Shown in pieces: positions 33,763-41,005 of a stretch of 64,000 nt of DNA. The notes under the pieces were generated by a model. The model was not told where the DNA came from and did not search any database. It was given only the letters and a program-made list of their open reading frames with translations. Source of the DNA: Rhodoglobus vestalii (lineage in GTDB: Bacteria > Actinomycetota > Actinomycetes > Actinomycetales > Microbacteriaceae); assembly GCF_006788895.1 (NCBI RefSeq), contig NZ_VFRA01000001.1:186001-250000 (forward strand), written 5' to 3'. A program made the translations under genes and the position numbers. The stretch's first letter is position 1, and each line of letters starts with the position of its first letter.

Positions 33763-34539
33763 GTGAATAGCGAAACTTTGAACCCACTGACAGCCCACTC
33801 ACTCGACGGCGCCCGCGCGCTCATAACCGGCTCATCACGGGGGATTGGTGCCGACACGGCCGCCTACTTCGCGCAGGCCGGAGCACGGGTTGCGATCAAC
33901 TACCGCAATAAGGAGGCACGCGCCCTCAAATTGGTGGCTCAGCTCACTGAGACAGCTGGTTCGGCGATCGCTATTGGTGCTGACCTCACCGATAGCGATT
34001 CGGTCGCTGCGCTGTTCGAGACGGTACAAGCTGAATTCGGTGGCCTCGAGATTCTGGTTCTCAACGCATCCGGTGGCATGGAAGGTGGCATGGCTGAGGA
34101 CTACGCCATGCAGCTCAACCGTGATGCCCAGGTCAATTTTTTGACGGCGATGCTGCCACTGCTGCATGAAGGTTCGCGTGTTGTGTTTGTGACGAGTCAC
34201 CAAGCCCACTTCATCCGCACCGTTGAGACGATGCCCGAGTACATTCCGGTCGCTCTCAGCAAGCGTGCTGGTGAGGATGCTCTGCGCGAGTTGATCCCGG
34301 AGTTAGAAGCTAAGGGCATCAGCTTTGTTGTTGTCTCGGGGGACATGATCGAGGGAACGATCACGGCGACCCTGCTGCAGCGGGCTAACCCCGGTGCAAT
34401 CGAAGCGCGCAAGGAGGCTGCCGGCCGCCTATATAACGTGGGTGAGTTTGCGGCCGAAGTTGCTTCCGCCGCCGTCGATCCGATCCCCGAGAACAACACC
34501 CGCTACGTTGGCGACGTCTCAGACTTTCTCGGCAAATAG
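33763..34539 (+). CDS. SDR family oxidoreductase
   Basis: A 258-residue Rossmann enzyme. It has ALITGSSRGIGADTAAYF (TGxxxGIG dinucleotide motif), VAINYRNKEARAL (basic residue after strand 2 suggests NADP), IGADLTDSD, ILVLNASGGMEGGM in place of NNAG, VVFVTSHQ, and a catalytic Tyr-x-x-x-Lys region that reads YIPVALSKRAGEDAL, where a Tyr at the normal spacing is not obvious. The activity may therefore be altered. A GTG start with a clean leaderless -10. The Nudix gene follows after 10 bp. Confidence 0.85.
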   Translation: MNSETLNPLTAHSLDGARALITGSSRGIGADTAAYFAQAGARVAINYRNKEARALKLVAQLTETAGSAIAIGADLTDSDSVAALFETVQAEFGGLEILVLNASGGMEGGMAEDYAMQLNRDAQVNFLTAMLPLLHEGSRVVFVTSHQAHFIRTVETMPEYIPVALSKRAGEDALRELIPELEAKGISFVVVSGDMIEGTITATLLQRANPGAIEARKEAAGRLYNVGEFAAEVASAAVDPIPENNTRYVGDVSDFLGK

Positions 34540-34549
34540 CGAGCAGCGG

Positions 34550-35002
34550 ATGCCGGTGAACCGAGCTACCAGCCGTGTGCTGCTGTTCGATCGCGAGCAG
34601 CGCTTCCTTCTCTTTCTCACAAAGGCGCCCGATACGAGCGGCGTAGCGCGCTGGTTGACGCCCGGTGGCGGCGTGGATGCGGGGGAGTCGCATCATGCGG
34701 CTGCCGTGCGTGAACTTGAGGAAGAGACGGGCCGCGCGCTGGCGGATCTCGGTCAACCTGTGTGGTCACACGACTTCGTGGTTGAGTGGGATGCTGCCGA
34801 CCATGACACTGGTCACGCCGAGTTCTATACGGCGATAACGGATGCGTTTGAGCCGTCGGACGCACTGTGGACCGACGATGAGCGTGTCGAAGTTCTTGAG
34901 CACCGCTGGTGGACACTTGACGAGCTCGCCGCAACCGCCGACCGTTTTGAGCCGACTGAGCTTGGCCGTGTGATTGCCGCGCAGCTCGAGCAGATGAACT
35001 AA
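34550..35002 (+). CDS. NUDIX hydrolase
   Basis: A 150-residue protein from the ATG at 34550; the frame is open further upstream only as an overlap with the SDR gene. The Nudix box GGGVDAGESHHAAAVRELEE followed by ETG fits GX5EX7REUXEEXGU exactly. It hydrolyses a nucleoside diphosphate linked to some moiety. The substrate is not readable. It is co-directional with and 10 bp from the SDR gene. Confidence 0.92.
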   Translation: MPVNRATSRVLLFDREQRFLLFLTKAPDTSGVARWLTPGGGVDAGESHHAAAVRELEEETGRALADLGQPVWSHDFVVEWDAADHDTGHAEFYTAITDAFEPSDALWTDDERVEVLEHRWWTLDELAATADRFEPTELGRVIAAQLEQMN

Positions 35003-35136
35003 TGACTCGTCCGCTGCCTGACTGTTCAGCAGCTGACCTCTTTCAAACACCATCGAGATATCCGATAATGCACATTATGTCAGCTTGAGGGGGCTGGAGC
35101 CTTGGCTCTTGATCGCGCAGAAGGATTCCGCCCTCC

Positions 35137-36426
35137 TCAGCGCGCTTCATACATATTTCGCAGGACCATCATGGCCTCTGAAACGATCTCGTCATCCGTC
35201 AGCGTTTCGAGTTTCTCAGCAACACTCGAAGCGTTGAAGCCGATCAGGATTGGCTCCCCCGTGTATTTAGCGACATTGACCCATTCAGAAAACAGACCTC
35301 GCTCGGGGCCAACATAGCCCAGTAGATCCACGGCAGGTTCCCAAAAAATTTCATCAAACTGAAGAACAACCTTGTTGAGCAGTCCCATTCCTAGGCGGTC
35401 GATCGCACCCCGTCGTTCCGCGTTTAGCGGCGGTGTGAAGGTGATCGAACCCTCCTTGAGAACACCCAAAGGGACCGTGATGAGAACGACATCGGCTGTA
35501 AATGATTTCGTCGCGGTGCTCACCGCAGCAAAACTTGTGGTGGTGTCCACACTGTCGACCGCCACACCAGTCTCGACCGTGAAACCAACGATCAACTCGT
35601 CTAGCACCGGAAGGTACCCGTCGGGGAGCAACACATCCCCACCACCGAACGCACTACCCTCGTGTGTGGCCTCAGGCGAGAGCTCGCCAATATCCGCAGC
35701 GAATTCGTGTTCGATCGACGTGACCTCCACAAAAGCATCCGGAAAATCGGTTGGGTTGACCCCGTAGCCATACGAATCCCTGACCACACGATTCTCGTAG
35801 TCGGTATGCACCCGAGGCGCATCGATGTCGTTCGCGAGGGTCGTAAGCGGGTTGCCGCTTACCCCGTGAATCCACGATGCTCCAAGGTCCACCGGAACCC
35901 CCAGGCTGCTGTCAGTCCAGACACGGCCACCCACGCGGTCTCGTGCTTCCAACACCCGCACATCCACCCCTGATACCGCCAACTGGCGAGCAGCAGCCAG
36001 ACCCGCCGCGCCTGCTCCAACGACAACAGCCGAAGCCGCACCCTGCGCCAGAATCTGAGCAGCAGCGCGCTCCCCCGATAGCAAGGCACCGTGCACTGTT
36101 GCAGGGTAATCACGGTCCGTTGCCTCGCCCGCAAAAAATAGCCTGCCACCGGTCGGCGCTGCCAGCAGTTCTCGGTCACTCGGCTGAGCACCACCAGCCA
36201 GGAATGAATACGAGCCCCGGGCGAACGGATCTGCTCTCCACCTCGTAATCTGAACACCGATCGGATCGGGCACAACATCAACCATCACGCGCGGCACGGT
36301 AGGCCGGGTGGCGGGGTTGCCCCCGGAGCCGCACGCAGTCATGAGCCCTCCCAAGCCAAGAGCGGTCGTTAACGTCAGCACATCTCGACGGGACAAGCTA
36401 GGCAGTGAACGATCCCCCGGAGGCAT
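35137..36426 (-). CDS. Flavin amine oxidase with circularly permuted domain order, Tat lipoprotein
   Basis: A 429-residue protein. Residues 12-32 form a twin-arginine signal (SRRDVLTLTT) with lipobox LMTAC (Cys32), so it is exported folded and lipid-anchored. Residues ~53-128 (PDPIGVQITRWRADPFARG, GGRLFFAGEATDRDYPATVH, GALLSGERAA) match the part that is C-terminal in polyamine/monoamine oxidases. Residues 133-429 begin with the FAD Rossmann motif VVVGAGAAGLAAARQL (GxGxxG 137-142) and LEARDRVGGRVWTD, continue through DLGASWIHGVSGNPL, DVVLITVPLGVLK and GEPILIGFNASSVAEKLETL, and end at VLRNMYEAR, exactly where the canonical protein would continue into PDPIGVQITRW. The order is thus C-part then N-part. 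FAD-contact residues appear intact, so I expect an active oxidase; the amine substrate is unknown. The start follows TAAATT by 6 nt. Confidence 0.85.
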   Translation of the reverse strand: MPPGDRSLPSLSRRDVLTLTTALGLGGLMTACGSGGNPATRPTVPRVMVDVVPDPIGVQITRWRADPFARGSYSFLAGGAQPSDRELLAAPTGGRLFFAGEATDRDYPATVHGALLSGERAAAQILAQGAASAVVVGAGAAGLAAARQLAVSGVDVRVLEARDRVGGRVWTDSSLGVPVDLGASWIHGVSGNPLTTLANDIDAPRVHTDYENRVVRDSYGYGVNPTDFPDAFVEVTSIEHEFAADIGELSPEATHEGSAFGGGDVLLPDGYLPVLDELIVGFTVETGVAVDSVDTTTSFAAVSTATKSFTADVVLITVPLGVLKEGSITFTPPLNAERRGAIDRLGMGLLNKVVLQFDEIFWEPAVDLLGYVGPERGLFSEWVNVAKYTGEPILIGFNASSVAEKLETLTDDEIVSEAMMVLRNMYEAR

Positions 36427-36432
36427 GAGGGA

Positions 36433-36438
36433 AATTTA
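36433..36438 (-). promoter_or_regulatory. -10 element of amine oxidase gene (leaderless)
   Basis: TAAATT on the minus strand, 6 nt upstream of the ATG at 36426. Confidence 0.45.
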
Positions 36439-36478
36439 CCATGCAGTCCTCTCACCTGCCCACTCCCCCTGCAGCATC

Positions 36479-37147
36479 TCAGTACTTGTAGGACTGCCCA
36501 CCATCGATTGGCAGGACTACGGCGTTGACGTAACTCGCATCATCGCTCAGGAGGAACGCAACAACCGCAGCGATCCCCGGAGCCTCACCGAACCGCTTGG
36601 TGGGGTTTCCCTGAATGAATTGCTCTGCGGCTCCGCGAGGATCCTTAGCGTCGAGCTGCTTCATTGAGTTCTCCACCATGGGAGTCCAAATAGCACCGGG
36701 CGCAATCGCGTTGATTCGGATGCCGTGCTCCGCATATTCGATGCCAGAATTTCGGGTCAATCCCACCACGCCATGCTTTGCGGCCGCATATCCTGACTTG
36801 TTGCCAATGCCACGGATGCCGCCGACACTGGCCGTGTTCACGACCATGCCTGATCCCTGCTCGCGCATCACTTTCAAAACTTTTTCTAGCCCGAGGAAGA
36901 CACCGCGCAAGTTGATGGCGACGACCTTGTCGAACTCGTCAGCGGTGAAATCTTCAGTGCGGTTCTGCTTGCCTTCGATGCCAGCATTGTTGAAGAAGCC
37001 GTCGATGCGGCCGAACCGTGCAACCGTTTCGGAGATATCGACGAGTGTGAGCTTTGCGCCCTCCCGTGCGAGCCGCACGGCGGCCGCACGGCCGAGGCCG
37101 GATCCCCCACCAGCGATGAGAACAACGCGATCTGGGAAGCGATTCAT
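36479..37147 (-). CDS. SDR family oxidoreductase with internal deletion
   Basis: A 222-residue protein, short for the classical SDR family (~250). RVVLIAGGGSGLGRAAAVRLA is the TGxxxGxG-like motif; then LTLVDISE jumps straight to TVARFGRIDGFFNNAGIEG. The segment normally between strand 2 and helix D (with the Asp-Val adenine-binding motif) is missing, about 30-40 residues. The later parts are intact: VVNTASVGG, GYAAAKHGVVGLTR (catalytic Tyr/Lys) and NAIAPGAIWTPMVE. The frame is open throughout. It may be a deletion derivative with impaired cofactor binding. A good Shine-Dalgarno AAAGGA and an upstream hairpin are present. Confidence 0.85.
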   Translation of the reverse strand: MNRFPDRVVLIAGGGSGLGRAAAVRLAREGAKLTLVDISETVARFGRIDGFFNNAGIEGKQNRTEDFTADEFDKVVAINLRGVFLGLEKVLKVMREQGSGMVVNTASVGGIRGIGNKSGYAAAKHGVVGLTRNSGIEYAEHGIRINAIAPGAIWTPMVENSMKQLDAKDPRGAAEQFIQGNPTKRFGEAPGIAAVVAFLLSDDASYVNAVVLPIDGGQSYKY

Positions 37148-37591
37148 GATTATCCTTTCGAGTAGCTTCGCCGTTCACGAGAATCGTGAACGGCGCTTTA
37201 GCCTGAGAGCGAGAATGTGCGACGCACTATGTCGACTCGAAAATCCAGATCCAGTGCGCCAAAATGTCACTCAATCGTTACAATGCGACTGCTCGCTGTG
37301 TGGCGGCTCAACGCGTGAGCGTGGAGGCAAGCGTGCTGCCGTGGATTCGGTGTTTCGCCTGGCTCTCCCCCACCAAGACGCGCATTGGGCTGCCCGCTGC
37401 CGGAGACGCAGTTATTGAAGCGGTGGTCTGGTGCTCCTACACGCTGGCGTTCTACTCGTCTGAGCAAGTTTTCTTTGGATAGAGCCTATGCACACAGACC
37501 AGCCTATTGACACAACCGAATTCGGCGCCTTGAGGCATCTAGTTCAGCCTGTGCGAGAGAAGCTGGCTGCGGCTTCCGTTCGTCGGGATGT
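37148..37591. other. Intergenic stretch without a supported gene
   Basis: About 440 bp between the SDR start and the six-TM gene. Apart from the inverted repeat at 37169-37195 I see no feature. Short open frames here (e.g. 37264-37482 forward) show no recognisable protein pattern or initiation signal. Confidence 0.5.
37169..37195. repeat. Perfect 12-bp-arm inverted repeat upstream of SDR gene
   Basis: Arms CGCCGTTCACGA and TCGTGAACGGCG around a 3-nt GAA loop, 22 bp upstream of the SDR start. It could be an operator (TTCACGA-TCGTGAA core) or a hairpin in the 5' leader. No clear T-run follows on either strand, which argues against an intrinsic terminator. Confidence 0.6.
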
Positions 37592-37597
37592 TACGCT
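37592..37597 (+). promoter_or_regulatory. -10 element of six-TM protein gene (leaderless)
   Basis: TACGCT, 6 nt upstream of the ATG at 37604 and partly inside the palindrome at 37594-37613. Confidence 0.5.
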
Positions 37598-37613
37598 TTC
37601 CAAATGGAAAGCG
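37594..37613. promoter_or_regulatory. Palindromic operator overlapping -10 and start codon
   Basis: CGCTTTCC-AAAT-GGAAAGCG, a perfect 8-bp-arm palindrome that covers the end of the -10, the predicted transcription start and the ATG at 37604. It is an ideal repressor site, most plausibly for the winged-helix regulator encoded second in the operon. Confidence 0.6.
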
Positions 37614-38503
37614 ACGGTAACAAGACTGGCTCGAGATTCGCCAACACACCAACTCCTTCGCCGGAAGATGCGGCTGAGCAACTCAAGGCCCAACACAACG
37701 TCCAGGATCAGATGAAGCGCCGCGCACCCTCCCGTGGATCTTCTTGGCTCTCACTGTGGGGTGCTGCGCTCATGTCGAGCTACATCGGCGTATTCCTCGC
37801 CACCTTCCCTGCGCTCTCCACTACGGACGACACCACCGACACGTTCAATTTCACACAGACCGGACTGCTTGTATTCCCGGTCTTGCTATACAGCTCACTC
37901 GTCGTCGGCGCACGCGAACACTTCAGTATTCGCACGCGTCCGACGCGTAGATCCACGATCGCGTATGCGCTCCTCGTCGCTGCTTTTATTGCTTTATTAG
38001 CGTTGCGCATTACGGGTACGCAATACCCCTGGTGGGTAAATCCACTTCTGCCGATCGTGCTGTTCGCCGTGCTCGCCGCCTCCCACATCGCGCGACTCTT
38101 GGGCCGTTTGCGCGAAGAGGGAGCAGCCACGACGCCAAGACCCGCCCTGCGCAATTCGGTGCGGTGGAACACTGTGGGAATCGGAGTGGCGAGCGGTGCT
38201 CTGGTGTCATCAAGCACGCTCCCAGTTCCTTTTTCGATCGCAACAATCATCGCGATGGTTTGGGTAGTCGTCTCCGTCTTGGGCGCGCAAACTATCTGGG
38301 GCTTGACTAGAACAGGATATGAGTGGGGTGCTGCTCAGTGGATAGCCTTTGGACTAACTGTGAGCGCTATGTTTGGAGTCTCGGTTCTTGCACCCCACGT
38401 GAACTTTTTGACGATCACGAGCACGATTGCTATCGGCGTCGCAATTTTCCTTCTCATGCTTGCAGCTTCAGTGCTCCCGCCCGGCGGCAAGTCCCGCCCA
38501 TGA
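37604..38503 (+). CDS. Six-TM membrane protein of unknown function
   Basis: A 299-residue protein. A hydrophilic N-terminus (~1-45) is followed by about seven hydrophobic segments, e.g. SLWGAALMSSYIGVFLATFP, GLLVFPVLLYSSLVVGA, IAYALLVAAFIALLALRI, IVLFAVLAASHIARLL, SIATIIAMVWVVVSVLG and ITSTIAIGVAIFLLMLA. I do not recognise a family. It overlaps the regulator gene by 4 bp (ATGA), so the pair is co-translated. Its start lies inside a palindromic operator, so it is likely tightly repressed. Confidence 0.75.
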   Translation: MESDGNKTGSRFANTPTPSPEDAAEQLKAQHNVQDQMKRRAPSRGSSWLSLWGAALMSSYIGVFLATFPALSTTDDTTDTFNFTQTGLLVFPVLLYSSLVVGAREHFSIRTRPTRRSTIAYALLVAAFIALLALRITGTQYPWWVNPLLPIVLFAVLAASHIARLLGRLREEGAATTPRPALRNSVRWNTVGIGVASGALVSSSTLPVPFSIATIIAMVWVVVSVLGAQTIWGLTRTGYEWGAAQWIAFGLTVSAMFGVSVLAPHVNFLTITSTIAIGVAIFLLMLAASVLPPGGKSRP

Positions 38504-38808
38504 TTCATCCACGGCATCAACTCAATGAAGCCTTCTTCACGCCTATTCGCCTGTCATTGATGGCCGCCCTCGGACGAACAAACGAAGTCGATTTCAGTAC
38601 AGCAAAATCTCTGCTCGAAGTTGGTGACTCCACGCTCAGTAAAGCAATCGCCTATCTCGCAGAATGCGGGTACGTGACCGTCACAAAAAGCTATGCAGCC
38701 AGCAGGCCCAAGACCTGGGTCGCTGCGACTGCAGAGGGTTACCGCGCCTATCAGCAGCATTTGCTGGCCCTCCGAGCGATTACCGAAATCCCGCCCGCGG
38801 GTACCTAG
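38500..38808 (+). CDS. Winged-helix transcriptional regulator (HTH_34-like)
   Basis: A 102-residue single-domain regulator: LNEAFFTPIRLSLMAALG, then FSTAKSLLEVGDSTLSKAIAYLAECGYVTVTKSYAASRPKTWVAATAEGYRAYQQHL, which is the recognition helix and wing of MarR-like/HTH_34 proteins. It has no ligand domain. It is translationally coupled to the membrane protein, and probably binds the palindrome at the operon's start. Confidence 0.88.
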   Translation: MIHPRHQLNEAFFTPIRLSLMAALGRTNEVDFSTAKSLLEVGDSTLSKAIAYLAECGYVTVTKSYAASRPKTWVAATAEGYRAYQQHLLALRAITEIPPAGT

Positions 38809-39740
38809 CTTTCGCTGCGCGAAGCTGCTGGCACGACAACGATGGGGCTCATGGCGTGTGCGACGCACTCGGTGCTTACTGAGCCCAGAATAAGTCCGGC
38901 GAACCCACCACGTCCTCGCGAACCGACCACTACCATCAGGGCTCGCTGTGAGCTTGCGATCAACTCCCCTGCGGGTCGTGCCAAAGCCGCGCGAAGGGTG
39001 ACCTCGACGGTGGGGTGCCTCTCGATGAGACCACGAGTTTCTGCCACTAGATCGCGCCGCACCCGTGCCGTTACTTCATCGAACGACGGTACGTAGCCAT
39101 GCTCCTCGGTGAATTGGGGTGGGATGCGGTCAAGGTTCCACGTGCGTACGACCTCGACCGACGCACCCAGCTGGGCTGCTGTGCTCAGCGCCCACTCCAG
39201 TGCGTCATCCGCATTCGCGGACCCATCGTGCCCGACCACGACAGGGCGGTCGCGCGCCGACTCGAGCAGCCCGGTCTGCCCCGCTTCATTCGCGTAATTC
39301 GGGTCACTGTCAGCAGAGTGGATGACTATTACAGGGCAGCGTGAGTGCGACGCACACTGCGAGCTGACGGAGCCCAATAGGAGGCCCGCGAAACCGCCGT
39401 GGCCTCGACTCCCAACAATGAGCACGTCGGCTGCGCGACTCTCAGCGATGAGATTGCTGGCAGCGGACCCTTCCCGAACCACCGATTCGTACCAGTTGGG
39501 CAGGGTGTCTCCGAAAACCTCCTGAGATGCTTGTCTGAGTTGAGACCTGGTCTCCTCCTCTGGCGACCATGACACCGGCAGCGGGTTATAGGAGATGGGA
39601 TAGGTCCAGGTGGAAACAGCGCGAAGGCGACCATGCAGTTTGTGTGCATACTCCTTGGCGAACCCCAGTGCTAGCAATGAGGAATTCGATCCGTCGACGC
39701 CGACAACGACGAGTGGGCTCCTACGAGCAGTACCGTTCAT
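38805..39740 (-). CDS. Tandem universal stress protein
   Basis: 311 residues from the ATG at 39740, with a TATGCT -10 six bases upstream. It has two USP domains: the first begins PLVVVGVDGSNSSLLAL and ends VLIVGSRGHGGFAGLLLGSVSSQCASHSRCPVIVI; the second begins PVVVGHDGSANADDALEWAL and ends MVVVGSRGRGGFAGLILGSVSTECVAHAMSPIVVV. Both carry the G-2x-G-9x-G(S/T) ATP-binding signature, so it should bind ATP. It is the stress/dormancy type common in actinobacteria. It converges with the HTH gene by 4 bp. Confidence 0.93.
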   Translation of the reverse strand: MNGTARRSPLVVVGVDGSNSSLLALGFAKEYAHKLHGRLRAVSTWTYPISYNPLPVSWSPEEETRSQLRQASQEVFGDTLPNWYESVVREGSAASNLIAESRAADVLIVGSRGHGGFAGLLLGSVSSQCASHSRCPVIVIHSADSDPNYANEAGQTGLLESARDRPVVVGHDGSANADDALEWALSTAAQLGASVEVVRTWNLDRIPPQFTEEHGYVPSFDEVTARVRRDLVAETRGLIERHPTVEVTLRAALARPAGELIASSQRALMVVVGSRGRGGFAGLILGSVSTECVAHAMSPIVVVPAASRSES

Positions 39741-39746
39741 GCCCTC

Positions 39747-39752
39747 AGCATA
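39747..39752 (-). promoter_or_regulatory. -10 element of universal stress protein gene (leaderless)
   Basis: TATGCT on the minus strand, 6 nt upstream of the ATG at 39740. Confidence 0.5.
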
Positions 39753-39837
39753 GAGCGGCTGCTGACCGGACACCAATGTTTGAATTCTCGTACCCACTTG
39801 ACCGACCCCATCAAAGACGATCACCCGCACGATTGGC

Positions 39838-39843
39838 TACGCT
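39838..39843 (+). promoter_or_regulatory. -10 element of YchJ-like gene (leaderless)
   Basis: TACGCT, 6 nt upstream of the ATG at 39850. Confidence 0.5.
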
Positions 39844-39849
39844 GAGACC

Positions 39850-40221
39850 ATGCCTGCGTGCCCCTGCCAGTCCGGTGAAAGCTACGACGACTGCTGCGGA
39901 CGTTTTCACCGCGGCGACGCAGCCGCTCCCACCGCTGAACGTCTCATGCGCTCGCGGTATAGCGCCTACTCCGTCGGCGACACCGCGTACCTGCTGAAGA
40001 CGTGGCATCGGTCAACTCGCCCGCCCGTGCTTGAACTCGATCCGGAGGTGCGCTGGTGCCGGCTAGACATCGTTGCGCACACCGGCGGAAGCATGCTGGA
40101 TACGCGCGGGACCGTCGAGTTCCGCGCCCATTACCGAAGCGGTGGCATCGCCGATCAGCAACACGAGAACAGCAGTTTCGTCCGGGAGAATGGCTCTTGG
40201 CTGTATGTGAACGCGGCCTAA
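39850..40221 (+). CDS. YchJ-like UPF0225 protein with SEC-C motif
   Basis: A 123-residue protein. The N-terminal SEC-C zinc motif CPCQSGESYDDCCGRFH is followed by the UPF0225/NTF2-like domain (PTAERLMRSRYSAYSVGDTAYLLKTWH, VRWCRLDIVAH, TVEFRAHYRSGG, HENSSFVRENGSWLYVN). The SEC-C motif binds zinc and often contacts SecB or the ribosome in other proteins. The role is unknown. A leaderless-type promoter. The glycerol kinase remnant lies downstream. Confidence 0.92.
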   Translation: MPACPCQSGESYDDCCGRFHRGDAAAPTAERLMRSRYSAYSVGDTAYLLKTWHRSTRPPVLELDPEVRWCRLDIVAHTGGSMLDTRGTVEFRAHYRSGGIADQQHENSSFVRENGSWLYVNAA

Positions 40222-40269
40222 GCAACAGGCCTACGGTCAAAGAATCAGAACCAAGGAGAACCGGTGAAG

Positions 40270-41005
40270 TAAATACTCTCAATCGGGCAAGCGCTCTCCA
40301 AAGCAAACGTGACCCGCCACAGCATCGCCGCCGTCGGCATCACCAACCAGCGCGAGACCGCAATAATCTGGGGTCGTGCCGCCGGTGAGATTCCGCAGCA
40401 GTCACGTGTCGGGGGTTCCGAACGCTAGCTCGCCGGAAATCCGCAGCTCCTCTGAGGCCTACGGCACAGTCTCAACTTCGAGTCTGCTGCGAGAAGTTCC
40501 CGCCGCCGGAATCCTGGGCGATCAGCAGGCTGCCGCGTTTGGTCAAGCTGCCTTCGAGGTTGGCGAATCGAAAAACACGTACGGCACCGGAAACTTCTGG
40601 CAGCATCCGTCGACGACAATGGCGGTGTCTACTTTGTACCCGCGTTCTCCGGGCTCTTTGCCCCCCACTGGCGACCAGATGCCCGTGGAGCCATTCTCGG
40701 ACTCACCCGTTTCGCCAACAAGGGTCATACTGCTCACGCCACGCTCGAAGCTACTGCCTTCCAGACCAGCGATGTCATCGACGCCGCCAACTCGGATGCC
40801 GAAGTAGCGATGACCGAACTTCGCGTCGATGGCGCGATGGTGGTCAATTCTGCGCTCATGCAGTTTCAGGCCGACATCCTCAACCTGCCCGTGGTTCGAC
40901 CGGTGGGAGCCGCAAATGGAGACCTCAGAGCATGAACGGCTGCTCCGCAATTGGAAGACAGCGATCTCCAAATTCCTCGACTGGGTTGACGACGACACCA
41001 ACTAA
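40270..41005 (+). pseudogene. glpK: Glycerol kinase remnant
   Basis: Four collinear fragments of GlpK lie in alternating frames with pieces missing between them. Near 40282: IGQALSKANVTRHSIAAVG then [11 protein letters not shown]. Near 40430-40600 in a second frame: [40 protein letters not shown] and [12 protein letters not shown]. Near 40615-40910 in the first frame again: [34 protein letters not shown], and [18 protein letters not shown]. From 40916: [20 protein letters not shown] and DWVDDD, ending in a stop at 41003. A normal glpK is ~1.5 kb, so roughly half is deleted. It cannot make an active enzyme. Its end overlaps the trpD stop. Confidence 0.92.

Noticed and set aside
35137-36426. 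Idea that the permuted oxidase is two fused or truncated genes
   Set aside because: The reading frame is continuous, each part occurs once, and joining the ends restores the canonical order, so circular permutation is the simpler reading.
37264-37482. Small ORF in the gap before the six-TM gene
   Set aside because: No Shine-Dalgarno or leaderless -10 at a fitting distance and no recognisable residues; noncoding is more likely.
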